A stretch of 18,639 bases of DNA from an uncultured Lachnospiraceae bacterium (GTDB lineage Bacteria; Bacillota; Clostridia; Lachnospirales; Lachnospiraceae). Made by a program: the position numbers and the translations under genes. The stretch covers positions 1 to 18,639 of the forward strand of contig CAMWLB010000019.1 of NCBI GenBank assembly GCA_947174985.1, written 5' to 3'. The notes under the pieces are model-generated. The model was given only the letters and a program-made list of their open reading frames with translations, was not told where the DNA came from and did no database searches. This document shows, piece after piece, positions 7,976 to 14,974 of the stretch (positions are counted from its first letter, which is position 1; each line of letters starts with the position of its first letter).

Positions 7976-8407
7976 ATGATGAAAGAAAAAGCAAAAAGAA
8001 CTGTAAAAAAGAGTTTCGCAGCAATACTGGCGGCAGCACTGCTTTTTACGCTTGCAGCCTGCAGCGGCACAAAACTCCCCGATGGTTTTGACGAAAAAAC
8101 CGTAAAAGAGGCTGCTACAAAATTTCTCGACTATTTGACTGCCGGAGAGTATGACAGCGGCATGGATATGATGAGTGAAGTCATGACGGCAGCCTTGTCG
8201 AAGGAGGATTTGACTGCCATTATGGAAGATTTAGACAGACAGGTGGGAGCTTTCAAGGAGTATAAAAGCATCGCTGTAGTGGGGCAGACCTCTCAAGGCG
8301 TCGAATACGCGACAGCAGTTGTCGTGGCTTCCTATGAAAAGCGGAATGTGACATACACAGTGGTATTCAACACGGATATGGAAATTGACGGCTTTTATTT
8401 GAGATAG
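7976..8407 (+). CDS. DUF3887-like lipoprotein
   Basis: This 143-aa secreted lipoprotein has a basic N-terminus (MMKEKAKRTVKKS), a hydrophobic signal at about residues 14-27 and a lipobox LAAC with C29. The mature 115-residue part starts CSGTKLPDGFDEKTVKEAATKFLDYL. It resembles the small alpha/beta DUF3887 fold found in clostridial surface proteins, ending in a beta-rich VEYATAVVVASYE...YTVVFNTDMEIDGFYL. AAAGGA and AGG lie before the paired ATGs at 7976 and 7979; a GTG at 7958 is also in frame but less likely. It lies between yhfC and a DUF3784-like gene, a clustering that suggests one membrane-surface unit. The biochemical role of DUF3887 is not known to me. Confidence 0.8.
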   Translation: MMKEKAKRTVKKSFAAILAAALLFTLAACSGTKLPDGFDEKTVKEAATKFLDYLTAGEYDSGMDMMSEVMTAALSKEDLTAIMEDLDRQVGAFKEYKSIAVVGQTSQGVEYATAVVVASYEKRNVTYTVVFNTDMEIDGFYLR

Positions 8408-8425
8408 GCGGAAATGGAGGGTATC

Positions 8426-8752
8426 ATGTTATACGCGTTTTTGATATGGCTTGCGCTGTCAGCCTGCTTTGTCATCATGGGCATTTATAACTTTTTCTCT
8501 AAAAAGAAGTCGGCGTTCAGCTTCTGGGCAAATGCGAAAGTGTTTGAAGTGACTGATGTAAAGGCGTACAACCGCGCACTGGGAAAACTGTGGTGCGTAT
8601 TTGGCATCGTGTTGGCTCTTTTGGGACTGCCGCTTTTATATGGGCAGAATTCTCCATACATTCTGCTTACCATGCTGGGAGCCATGCTGGAGGCAATTGC
8701 TGCGATGGTGGTCTATGTGACTGTGATAGAAAAAAAGTACCGCAAGAAATAG
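8426..8752 (+). CDS. DUF3784-like small membrane protein
   Basis: This 108-aa membrane protein has one helix at about residues 3-22, a cytoplasmic Lys/Phe-rich loop with FFSKKKSAFSFWAN, then two helices (about 57-74 and 81-103) and a basic tail. The helix-loop-helix-helix plan and the 'YNRALGKLW' segment match the DUF3784 family, whose function is not established. ATG 8426 is preceded by GGAGGG four bases away; the ATG at 8414 lies before that site and is rejected. It is 18 bases after the lipoprotein stop, so the two are very likely co-transcribed. Confidence 0.8.
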   Translation: MLYAFLIWLALSACFVIMGIYNFFSKKKSAFSFWANAKVFEVTDVKAYNRALGKLWCVFGIVLALLGLPLLYGQNSPYILLTMLGAMLEAIAAMVVYVTVIEKKYRKK

Positions 8753-8772
8753 TCCGGAACATACGAAGGTGC

Positions 8773-8801
8773 TTGTCGGTTTTGCCTGACGGTAGTATAA
8801 T
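8773..8801 (+). promoter_or_regulatory. Sigma-A promoter candidate before the small-gene island
   Basis: TTGTCG (8773-8778) and TATAAT (8796-8801) are exactly 17 bases apart. The leader that follows can form small hairpins (GGAGAA/TTCTCC and TGTG/CACA) before an AGGAG at 8878-8882. Confidence 0.5.
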
Positions 8802-8887
8802 GCGCTTATCTGAAAAGTGCAGGAGGAGAAAAGAGTCAGACTTCTCCTTGCTTATACGCGTGTGAAAACACATAGACAGGAGCGGAC

Positions 8888-9235
8888 ATGAGCGATAAAA
8901 TAGCAGCACCCTGCGATAAGAAGGCGCAGGATTGTGTAAAAAGAGTTATGCAGTACCTTTCTGATATCACTATCATCAGATTATCACGGGACAGCACACA
9001 CAGACGATGGAGCAGGAAGAGCTTCATTACAATGAAAGCGGACATCTAACATTAAATGGCCCAGAGCAAGAGGGTTTCCATTATCAATATGATGAGGTGG
9101 ATTCCCCATTGATAAATTTGACTGGGCAAGTAATGATTTAGTCATTCGCATTAAAACAGAAATTTATATTGGTGGACAAGGCGAAAAAGTTTCAGTTAGT
9201 CAACTATGATGAAGATGATTTATTGGAGAATTGAA
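8888..9235 (+). pseudogene. Frameshifted small gene of unknown function
   Basis: ATG 8888 has a good AGGAG five bases upstream and opens 53 codons (MSDKIAAPCDKKAQDCVKRV...) to TAA 9047-9049. A better coding-looking frame follows from ATG 9007: MEQEELHYNESGHLTLNGP, then FHYQYDEVDS up to a run of four C near 9104. After a one-base shift at that C-run it continues as KFDWASNDLVIRIKTEIYI and GEKVSVSQL to a TGA near 9208. A further shift would add YDEDDLLEN. Together this looks like one gene of about 115 codons broken by two or three indels, or two small genes. I recognise no family; the acidic, beta-rich look is like small immunity or cargo proteins, but that is only an impression. Nothing else is seen in 8753-9238 apart from the promoter and leader. 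Confidence 0.35.
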
Positions 9236-9238
9236 TTG

Positions 9239-9400
9239 ATGGAGAAAGACATAAGTGAAATGTATGTAGAAAACGAATTTTATAAAATTACTTTGCAGAA
9301 CGCACTTCAGATAAAAATTTCACTTCGTCCCGATGACTATGTTTGCCCGGAAGCGGTATGTATTTCTAATCCCAACATGGGTGTTTTTGTAGTTTTTTAA
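9239..9400 (+). CDS. Small hypothetical protein, possibly 3'-frameshifted
   Basis: This 53-aa frame (MEKDISEMYVENEFYKITLQ...) has GGAGAA eight bases before ATG 9239 and ends in NPNMGVFVVF. The mixed helix/strand sequence looks coded, but no family is recognised. The stop lies inside a run of six T. If one T is dropped the frame continues about 18 codons (KGGKHGYKKDAGIDTDIR) to TGA 9453-9455, overlapping the next gene. So this may be a truncated version of a longer protein of about 71 aa. It is in the same small-gene island and is AT-rich. Confidence 0.45.
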   Translation: MEKDISEMYVENEFYKITLQNALQIKISLRPDDYVCPEAVCISNPNMGVFVVF

Positions 9401-9411
9401 GGGTGGGAAAC

Positions 9412-9768
9412 ATGGATATAAAAAGGATGCAGGAATTGATACGGATATACGATGAAAAATTGGATACGCCTGATCATGCTCATGTATTCGAGATGCGATG
9501 GACATATATCACTTCGGATTGGATCAAGTCTCTGGATAAGTCAGACCGGGCATCCATTTTTGAGTATATTGGCTATATACTGCACCAACCAGGCGAGTCC
9601 TCACAAAAAATGCGTACATTGATGATGCTGGCAAAGCTCCCCTGCCCGGAAACAGAAATGTTGATGGACAAAATGCTTATAGAGGGGTCATTAACGCACA
9701 CACCATTTATCATGCAATATGTTTATTCCAATAAGATGATTTGCGAAAAAGAAACCTCGCAGAAGTAA
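9412..9768 (+). CDS. Hypothetical all-alpha small protein
   Basis: This 118-aa cytosolic protein of unknown family has mostly helical, amphipathic content (MDIKRMQELIRIYDEKLD, then WIKSLDKSDRASIFEYIGY, then MRTLMMLAKL). It has no signal peptide or membrane helix. AAGGG is eight bases upstream of ATG 9412; an in-frame GTG at 9403 is less suitable. It directly follows the 53-aa frame and precedes the relaxase remnant, so it probably belongs to the accessory island brought by or beside the mobile element. Small, helical orphan proteins in such places can be immunity or defence accessories, but nothing here proves it. Confidence 0.55.
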   Translation: MDIKRMQELIRIYDEKLDTPDHAHVFEMRWTYITSDWIKSLDKSDRASIFEYIGYILHQPGESSQKMRTLMMLAKLPCPETEMLMDKMLIEGSLTHTPFIMQYVYSNKMICEKETSQK

Positions 9769-9833
9769 ACTTACTGCAAAATTGATAGTCCCCCAACCGC
9801 CAAGGTCAACGGCATATAAAAAATACGTTGGAT

Positions 9834-9863
9834 GGTGGCGGGATAGGTACTAACTATCCCACC
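9834..9863 (-). terminator. Possible terminator of the relaxase remnant (minus strand)
   Basis: GGTGGGATAG pairs with CTATCCC..ACC across a seven-base loop with a three-base bulge. On the minus strand a run of six T follows about 12 bases later. It lies just after the relaxase stop. The rest of 9769-9873 shows nothing coding. Confidence 0.35.
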
Positions 9864-9873
9864 GTCCTGTCTG

Positions 9874-10462
9874 TTACTGTTCTATATCCTGCGCCCTACG
9901 GGGCTGCTGCTCCCACTGTTTCTGACGCAAGATACTGTAAACGCTCTTCAGGATTTGCTCAGCTTCGGTCAGCGGCTTTTTCCCCTTATACTTGAAATAA
10001 ATGTCGCTTTGCTCGATGTGCTTTTTCAGAGTGCCTAACCGCCGCTCAATAGGTTTCAATTTACCCTGAATGTTCAGTTGTTCCTCTATCATAGACTTGA
10101 ATTTTTCATCAAGCCCCGCCATATCCATGATGTTGTTGGTTTGCAGGAAATTCAGCATTTTCACCGCGTCCTTGAGGTTATACAGCGATTGGGAATACTG
10201 CGATTTTACTGTCTATCCCCTGACGCTCATAACTGCGGTGGTCGATGCGCTCCGCGTATCCGTACTGCTCCAACGCCTGATTGCAAAGCTGCGCCCACGC
10301 AGCCCGCCATTCCTCGGCTTTGGTCTGCTTGTTCCAGTCAGTGGCGGGAATGGATTTGCATTTGTGCTGCCGCTTTTTCGGGTCATAGATTTTGTTGCCC
10401 TGCGGGTCAAGAATGTACTCCTTTTTCTGCCTCGCGCCCCATGCTCCGCCTGTGGCCTGACT
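9874..10462 (-). pseudogene. MobA/MobL-type relaxase remnant with internal deletions
   Basis: Two minus-strand pieces of one plasmid/mobilizable-element relaxase are fused out of frame. The upstream piece (about 10462 to 10178) reads GGAWGARQKKEYILDPQGN, IPATDWNKQTKAEEWRAAW and ends at the family hallmark RIDHRSYERQGID, which normally closes the nicking domain. After about 10210 it loses homology and hits TAA at 10178-10180. The second piece (about 10208 to 9874), one frame over, reads LKDAVKMLNFLQTNN, a coiled region, YFKYKGKKPLTEAEQ and finally YSILRQKQWEQQPRRAQD before TAA 9874-9876. In intact relatives, as I recall them, a longer stretch separates KPLTEAEQ from the IRKSVYSILRQ tail, so a second deletion there is likely. 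The N-terminal catalytic Tyr/His region is missing. It cannot encode a working nickase. Confidence 0.75.
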
Positions 10463-10568
10463 GCCTGCTTTATTCGTAGTATTCCCGTTCCTTTACGATA
10501 CACTCCTTTTGCAGTAACAAAGGAAACACTTCCCATTCTATATTAACATACATTTTGATGGTAAAATG

Positions 10569-10598
10569 TTGTCAGAACTGCCGATTGTATGGTATACT
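10569..10598 (+). promoter_or_regulatory. Promoter of the hydrogenase-like chemoreceptor gene
   Basis: TTGTCA (10569-10574) and TATACT (10593-10598) are separated by 18 bases, about 70 bases before the start codon. The leader contains a small hairpin (ACATATA/TATATGT). The 10463-10540 stretch before it is unassigned element-derived sequence. Confidence 0.55.
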
Positions 10599-10667
10599 AA
10601 AACATATATTTTGTATATGTCGGCATGTTTGTAGAAAAATGCTGGCAGGGAAGGCTGAGGAAGGTAT

Positions 10668-12623
10668 ATGGCAAAAGAAAAAGCATCGTTGGTTTTTACG
10701 AACGATAAGTGTATAGGGTGTAATAAATGTATCAGTGTGTGCAGCTGCACGGGGGCATGTGTATCCCATGAGGTAGACGGAGCAAACAGGATTGATGTGG
10801 ATGGGAATAGATGTGTTGCCTGCGGAGCCTGCTTTGACGTATGCGAGCATGGTGCAAGAGAGTATAACGACGATACGGAACGTTTTTTTGAGGATTTGAA
10901 GCGCGGTGAGAAGATATCGATTCTGATTGCGCCCGCCTTTAAAGCAAATTATCCGCAGGACTATGAGCGGGTGCTTGGCGGACTGAAAAAGCTGGGTGTG
11001 AACCGTATGATAAGTGTATCCTTCGGTGCCGATATCACCACATGGGGATACTTAAATTATGTACAAAAATACAATTTCCTGGGAGGCATCTCACAGCCTT
11101 GTCCAGCGGTGGTCGGCTACATCGAGCGCAATCTGCCGGAGCTTCTGCCGAAGCTGTTTCCCGTGCAGAGTCCCATGATGTGCGCGGCCATCTATGCGAG
11201 AAAGGAAATGGGCGTTACAGACAAGCTTGCGTTTATCAGTCCCTGCATCGCGAAAAAGATGGAAATTGATGACTCCAACAACAAAGGGGTGGTTACGTAC
11301 AATGTGACGTTCAATCATTTGATGCAGTATGTAAAGGAAAATCAGATTTACGGAGCACTTCAGTCCGATGAAATAGAATATGGTTTAGGCTCCATCTACC
11401 CCATGCCGGGTGGTCTCAAGGAGAATGTTTACTGGTTCTTGGGAGAGAGTGTGTTTATCCGCCAGATAGAAGGCGAAAAGCATATGTATCATTATCTGGA
11501 GCACAATAAAAATCGGATTGCAGCAAATAAAACCAAGTATCTCTTTATTGATGCGTTGAACTGTTCCTCCGGCTGTATTTACGGAACAGGCTGTGATCCT
11601 GAGAAATCCGGCAATGACGATGTGCTGGAAGCACTTCTGGAAATCAGGGAGTCTTCCAAGAAATCAGGTTCTAAAAGCGCATGGGCGAAGAAACTTTCAC
11701 CCGAAAAGCGTCTGAAAAAGCTGAACAGTCAGTTTAAAAACCTGAAGCTGGAAGATTATCTGCGCAGCTATACGGACCGTTCTGCTGAGTGTGCTTACAG
11801 GCATCCGACGGAAGCAGAGCGGGATGCCATCTTTAAAGAGATGAACAAAAATACGACGGCAGAGCGCCATATCAACTGCTCCTGCTGCGGCTATGATTCT
11901 TGTGAACAGATGGCGGATGCTATTTTCAATGGATTTAATCAAAAGACGAATTGTATTTATTACATAAAGAAAGAAGTGGAAGAGCAGAAGGCAACGGCGG
12001 AGGAGCTGGCTGACCAGCTGACGGCGGACAAGCAGCTCATTCAGGAACAGAAGGAGCTGATACTCCAGACGCTTAAGGAAATCAACTCGGAATTTGATAC
12101 TTTATACCGGTCAGTTGACGATATGGCAAAGGGAAATGAAAACAATGCGTCGGACAGTGCTGAGATATCGGCGGATATCAAGGAAGTGACAGAATTTTGT
12201 GAATCCCTGTCGCATTCTATGGATGAAATCAGCGACTTCCTGCGGGAGCTTTCACAAAATAATGATGAAGTTGTCAGCATTGCTTCGCAGACGAATCTGC
12301 TTGCGCTCAACGCTAATATTGAAGCAGCGCGCGCAGGTGAGGCGGGCAGGGGCTTTGCCGTTGTAGCGGATGAAATCAACAAACTTGCCAGCGAGTCAAG
12401 GGAAACTGCGACCCGCAGCAATGCCAGCCAGGACAAAATCATGAACTCGGTCAGCAGTATTATTGCGGATACGCGAAAGCTTTTGGATACCGTTGACGGT
12501 GTGAACGGAAGGACCCAGACGCTTGCGGCTGCGGCACAGGAGATTTCTGCTTCTGTCAGCATGGTTCTGGGTACGGCAAATAAGATCAGAGAGAAGCTGA
12601 AGGTGCTTGGAACGCAATACTAA
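10668..12623 (+). CDS. Soluble chemoreceptor with ferredoxin and [FeFe]-hydrogenase-like sensor domain
   Basis: This 651-aa protein has no membrane helix or signal peptide, so it is cytosolic. Domains in order are as follows. A 2[4Fe-4S] ferredoxin spans about residues 8-65 (C15, C18, C21, C25 and C49, C52, C55, C59). A [FeFe]-hydrogenase large-subunit C-terminal domain covers about 80-370. A further Fe-S motif lies at 404-429 (C404, C407, C412, C429), followed by a coiled coil. The MCP signalling domain spans about 465-645 with the near-invariant hairpin QTNLLALNANIEAARAGEAG. The H-cluster motifs are relaxed but keep four cubane-type ligands: C145 (SQPCPA), C193 in SPCIAKKME with K196 and E199, and C299/C303 (NCSSGC). 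The proton-transfer Cys of catalytic enzymes (TSCCP) is replaced by Pro, which suggests a sensor and not a turnover enzyme. It likely relays H2 or redox state to CheA/CheW. The regulator gene follows 57 bases later. Confidence 0.9.
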   Translation: MAKEKASLVFTNDKCIGCNKCISVCSCTGACVSHEVDGANRIDVDGNRCVACGACFDVCEHGAREYNDDTERFFEDLKRGEKISILIAPAFKANYPQDYERVLGGLKKLGVNRMISVSFGADITTWGYLNYVQKYNFLGGISQPCPAVVGYIERNLPELLPKLFPVQSPMMCAAIYARKEMGVTDKLAFISPCIAKKMEIDDSNNKGVVTYNVTFNHLMQYVKENQIYGALQSDEIEYGLGSIYPMPGGLKENVYWFLGESVFIRQIEGEKHMYHYLEHNKNRIAANKTKYLFIDALNCSSGCIYGTGCDPEKSGNDDVLEALLEIRESSKKSGSKSAWAKKLSPEKRLKKLNSQFKNLKLEDYLRSYTDRSAECAYRHPTEAERDAIFKEMNKNTTAERHINCSCCGYDSCEQMADAIFNGFNQKTNCIYYIKKEVEEQKATAEELADQLTADKQLIQEQKELILQTLKEINSEFDTLYRSVDDMAKGNENNASDSAEISADIKEVTEFCESLSHSMDEISDFLRELSQNNDEVVSIASQTNLLALNANIEAARAGEAGRGFAVVADEINKLASESRETATRSNASQDKIMNSVSSIIADTRKLLDTVDGVNGRTQTLAAAAQEISASVSMVLGTANKIREKLKVLGTQY

Positions 12624-12680
12624 AAAGAGAAAAGCGCCCTGCGGTTTCCGGCGGTAAAACGCTTTATAATGGAGGATACC

Positions 12681-13445
12681 ATGCATTATAATTGTCTGCT
12701 TGTGGACGATGAAACGGAACTGGCCGCAATGACATGTGAATATTTTAATATGTTTGACACCTCCTGCGCATTTGTGACGAATGTGCAGGGGTGTCTTGCT
12801 TTTTTAGAGCAGAATACAGTGGATATTCTGCTGCTGGACATCAATTTATCTGAAGAAAGCGGCTTTGCCCTGTGCAAACGTCTGCGGGAACAGACCGATA
12901 TGCCTATACTGTTTATCAGTGCAAGGCAGAGTGATGACGACGTGCTGATTGCACTCAACATAGGCGGCGACGATTACATTAAGAAGCCATATTCGCTGAG
13001 CGTACTGCTTGCCAAGGTGAAAGTGCTCTTAAACAGGATGCAGCGCGGCAGGGAAGCGGAGCAGGCTGCGGCTGCGCGTGTGCGGAGCGACGCAGACGAG
13101 GGCGGAAAAGGGAGAGTGGGAGCAGGAGAGGCGCCACGTACGCAGATAGAAGACGGCGCGGGGCTGTATCTGTCTGAAGAGACGCTTTCTGCTGTGCTGC
13201 GTGGCAAAAGGGTGCAGCTTAAGGCGAAGGAGTTTGCCTTGCTCAAATGCCTTTATGACAACCGGAACAAAATCGTGACGAAAGAAAACCTGTTTCTGGC
13301 AGTATGGGGTGCCGAGTGCTATGGCGACGGCACTCTCAATGTGCATATCCGTAAGCTTCGGGAAAAGCTGGAGGAAAATCCGAGTGAGCCTAAATTGATT
13401 CAGACGGTGTGGGGCGTCGGGTACATGCTTTCTGTCACTGACTGA
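12681..13445 (+). CDS. OmpR/PhoB-family response regulator
   Basis: This 254-aa regulator has a receiver domain at about residues 1-118 (acidic pocket DDE near 9-11, phosphoacceptor D53 in ILLLDINLSEESG, switch S in FISARQSDDD, lysine in DDYIKKPYS). A winged-helix DNA-binding domain covers about 155-252 (ELL-type LKAKEFALLKCLYDN, then GDGTLNVHIRKLREKLEENP and VWGVGYML). The linker between them is unusually long, about 35 residues, and rich in Ala, Arg, Gly and Glu. ATG 12681 has GGAGGA four bases upstream; an in-frame ATG at 12669 precedes that site. It is followed after 58 bases by its kinase and preceded by the iron-sulfur chemoreceptor, all in one direction. Its best candidate target in this window is the TTAAGA-box promoter at 15215-15279. 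Confidence 0.93.
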   Translation: MHYNCLLVDDETELAAMTCEYFNMFDTSCAFVTNVQGCLAFLEQNTVDILLLDINLSEESGFALCKRLREQTDMPILFISARQSDDDVLIALNIGGDDYIKKPYSLSVLLAKVKVLLNRMQRGREAEQAAAARVRSDADEGGKGRVGAGEAPRTQIEDGAGLYLSEETLSAVLRGKRVQLKAKEFALLKCLYDNRNKIVTKENLFLAVWGAECYGDGTLNVHIRKLREKLEENPSEPKLIQTVWGVGYMLSVTD

Positions 13446-13503
13446 CGGCAAAAAGAGGTTCAGCGATTGGTTATCAGTTTGAAAATGGACGAGGGATATT
13501 AAG

Positions 13504-14739
13504 TTGAAGATAAAATATCTTATCTTAGGTCATGTTGCCATGACAGTATGTTTTCTGTTTCTGCTTCTGTCGGTCTTTTCCAAATCCCGATATGCGGCAT
13601 TGGATACTTTATATTATAACGAAAAGCTGCAAATGCTGACCGAGTGTGTAGGAGAACAGGGGAGAAGCAGTGCGGAGGAAGCGTTTGGATGCAGGCTTCT
13701 CTACTTTACCGATGCGGATTACAAGGAACAGATAAATATGCTGCTCCAGTCGGGGGCAGTTATACTGGACTATTATGAAAATGGAGAAATCGTGGGAAGA
13801 GCGGCATGGAACGATAGCGCTGCCTCATGGGAGCAGGAGCAGAAGAAGCTTCTTTCAACGAGCATACTTTTTCTTTTTCTGTATTTTGCTGCGGGCTGTC
13901 TGTTGATTTTTGCAGTATGGCACTGGTATGTCCGTCCTTTTGTACGCCTTAAGGCGTTTACGGCACAGATTGCAAAGGGCAATCTGGACTTTCCGCTGCC
14001 GATGGAGAAGCACAATGTTTTTGGCGCGTTTACGGAGAGCTTTGACATTATGCGGGAGGAGTTAAAGCGCGCCAGAGAGAGTGAGTACCGTGCCAATAAG
14101 AGCAAGAAGGAACTGACGGCGGGGTTGTCCCACGATATGAAGACGCCGCTCGCCACGATAAAGGCAGCGTGCGAGGTGATACAGGTCAAGGAAAAGAATC
14201 CGGACACCTTAGAAAAGGTAGCGGTTATCGCCGCAAAGGCAGAGATGATGGAAAAACTGACGGACAATATGCTGAAAGCCACGCTTGAGGAGCTTGAGGT
14301 GCTGCGGGTGGAACCGTCCGAGGAAAACTCGCCCGTCATCGTGGATATGATTGCCGAGCTGCGCTATTATGGGGAGATAAGGCTGTGCAATGAAATGCCG
14401 GAGTGCCTTGTCCTTATTGATAAGATGAGACTTTCCCAAGTGATAGATAATATTGTCAGCAACGCGTTTAAATATGCAGAAGGCGCTGTGACAGTTTCTT
14501 TTAAAGAGGCTGATGGCGGACTGTATATCCTGATTCGAGACAGAGGAAAAGGCGTTCCTGAGGAAGAACTTGCCCTGCTGTGCGAAAAATTTTACCGTGG
14601 CAGCAACGCACAGGGACAGGAGGGCGCAGGACTTGGTCTGTATCTCGCCAAAATGTTTATGGAGCGCATGGGCGGCGGCATGGAGTGCGGCAATGACGAG
14701 GGATTTTTTGTGAGGCTGTATGTAAAAAAGGCGGGGTGA
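13504..14739 (+). CDS. HAMP-type sensor histidine kinase, TTG start
   Basis: This 411-aa kinase is the partner of the preceding regulator. TM1 is at about residues 6-25, an extracellular domain of about 90 residues spans 27-117, TM2 is at about 119-141, and a HAMP segment runs about 142-195 (RPFVRLKAFTAQIAKGNLDF). The HisKA domain has LSHDMKTPLATIK with phospho-His H210. The catalytic domain has N-box QVIDNIVSNAFKYAEG, G1 DRGKGVPEEE and G2 GAGLGLYLAKMFMERMGG. The only start before TM1 is TTG 13504, with GAGGG eight bases upstream. The outer domain is too long for the Bce-type kinases that sense through their transporter, so it may bind a ligand itself. A near-consensus promoter for an antisense RNA begins 21 bases after its stop. 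Confidence 0.92.
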   Translation: MKIKYLILGHVAMTVCFLFLLLSVFSKSRYAALDTLYYNEKLQMLTECVGEQGRSSAEEAFGCRLLYFTDADYKEQINMLLQSGAVILDYYENGEIVGRAAWNDSAASWEQEQKKLLSTSILFLFLYFAAGCLLIFAVWHWYVRPFVRLKAFTAQIAKGNLDFPLPMEKHNVFGAFTESFDIMREELKRARESEYRANKSKKELTAGLSHDMKTPLATIKAACEVIQVKEKNPDTLEKVAVIAAKAEMMEKLTDNMLKATLEELEVLRVEPSEENSPVIVDMIAELRYYGEIRLCNEMPECLVLIDKMRLSQVIDNIVSNAFKYAEGAVTVSFKEADGGLYILIRDRGKGVPEEELALLCEKFYRGSNAQGQEGAGLGLYLAKMFMERMGGGMECGNDEGFFVRLYVKKAG

Positions 14740-14759
14740 TGGAAGAGTAAAATGCCTTA

Positions 14760-14788
14760 TTGACTTCATGATGTACCACTGTTATAAT
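14760..14788 (+). promoter_or_regulatory. Strong promoter of the antisense (antitoxin) RNA
   Basis: TTGACT (14760-14765) and a perfect TATAAT (14783-14788) are spaced by exactly 17 bases. This is the best sigma-A promoter in the window, and no convincing protein gene lies downstream on this strand before the terminator at 14853-14893. Confidence 0.75.
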
Positions 14789-14794
14789 ATGCTT

Positions 14795-14893
14795 AACAAG
14801 AGAGCCGAAAGCTGGTGTACACCTAGCCGCCGGCAGAGTATATTGCTAAAGGATAAGCGCCTTACTTTGTCAGAGCAGGGGCGCTTATTTTTT
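14795..14893 (+). ncRNA. Probable type I antitoxin RNA, about 100 nt
   Basis: A transcript from the 14760-14788 promoter would start near 14795 and stop at the intrinsic terminator ending 14893, giving about 100 nt. It contains the self-complementary GGTGTACACC with flanking AGCT/TAGC and a GCCGCCGGC segment. It converges on the tiny membrane-peptide gene 14885-14974, so the two transcripts overlap at their 3' ends, like txpA/ratA-type loci. It also carries GAGCCGAAAGCTGGTG (14802-14817). The two halves of that sequence, GAGCCGAAAG and AGCTGGTG, are found again in the toxin leader on the other strand. The antitoxin role is inferred from this arrangement. Confidence 0.6.
14853..14893 (+). terminator. 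Intrinsic terminator of the antisense RNA
   Basis: A perfect 9-bp stem (ATAAGCGCC 14853-14861 with GGCGCTTAT 14880-14888) with an 18-base loop is followed by TTTTTT (14888-14893). On the minus strand there is no T-run, so the toxin transcript probably reads through. The toxin stop codon (14885-14887) lies inside the right arm. Confidence 0.8.
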
Positions 14894-14974
14894 GCGTTTT
14901 GTAATAGTTACAACAAGAGTTATAACAGCGCAAAGCATAATTACAAAAGTGAATAGATCGCTATATGTAACCAT
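14885..14974 (-). CDS. Holin-like toxic membrane peptide, 29 aa
   Basis: This 29-aa peptide begins MVTYSDLFTFVIMLCAV, has one membrane helix at about residues 7-24 and ends in the basic tail TKRKK. This short acidic/polar head, single helix and Lys/Arg tail, with the 'TYSDL/TYEAL' start, is the look of the 'putative holin-like toxin' peptides and other Firmicutes type I toxins that damage the cell membrane when overproduced. GGGAG lies nine bases before the ATG at 14974 (minus strand). The frame is open upstream to 15076, but that part carries the leader repeats and reads unlike a signal or membrane protein, so I take it as untranslated leader. A convergent RNA and shared leader repeats support a toxin-antitoxin locus. 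Confidence 0.7.
   Translation of the reverse strand: MVTYSDLFTFVIMLCAVITLVVTITKRKK

Noticed and set aside
7761..8039. Minus-strand hydrophobic frames over the palindrome and lipoprotein start
   Set aside because: They read the reverse of a signal peptide and a palindrome; no ribosome site.
8836..9045. Minus-strand 69-codon frame in the small-gene island
   Set aside because: No start signal and no protein-like pattern.
10070..10546. Plus-strand frames opposite the relaxase remnant
   Set aside because: The minus strand carries recognisable relaxase motifs; the plus-strand proteins are shadows.
12624..12660. AAAGCG/CGCTTT hairpin between the chemoreceptor and regulator genes
   Set aside because: Only six pairs with a long loop and no T-run; not called a terminator.
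14768..14956. Plus-strand frame of 62 codons across the toxin locus
   Set aside because: No ribosome site, its start lies within the promoter spacer, and it crosses the terminator; the ncRNA reading explains the region better.
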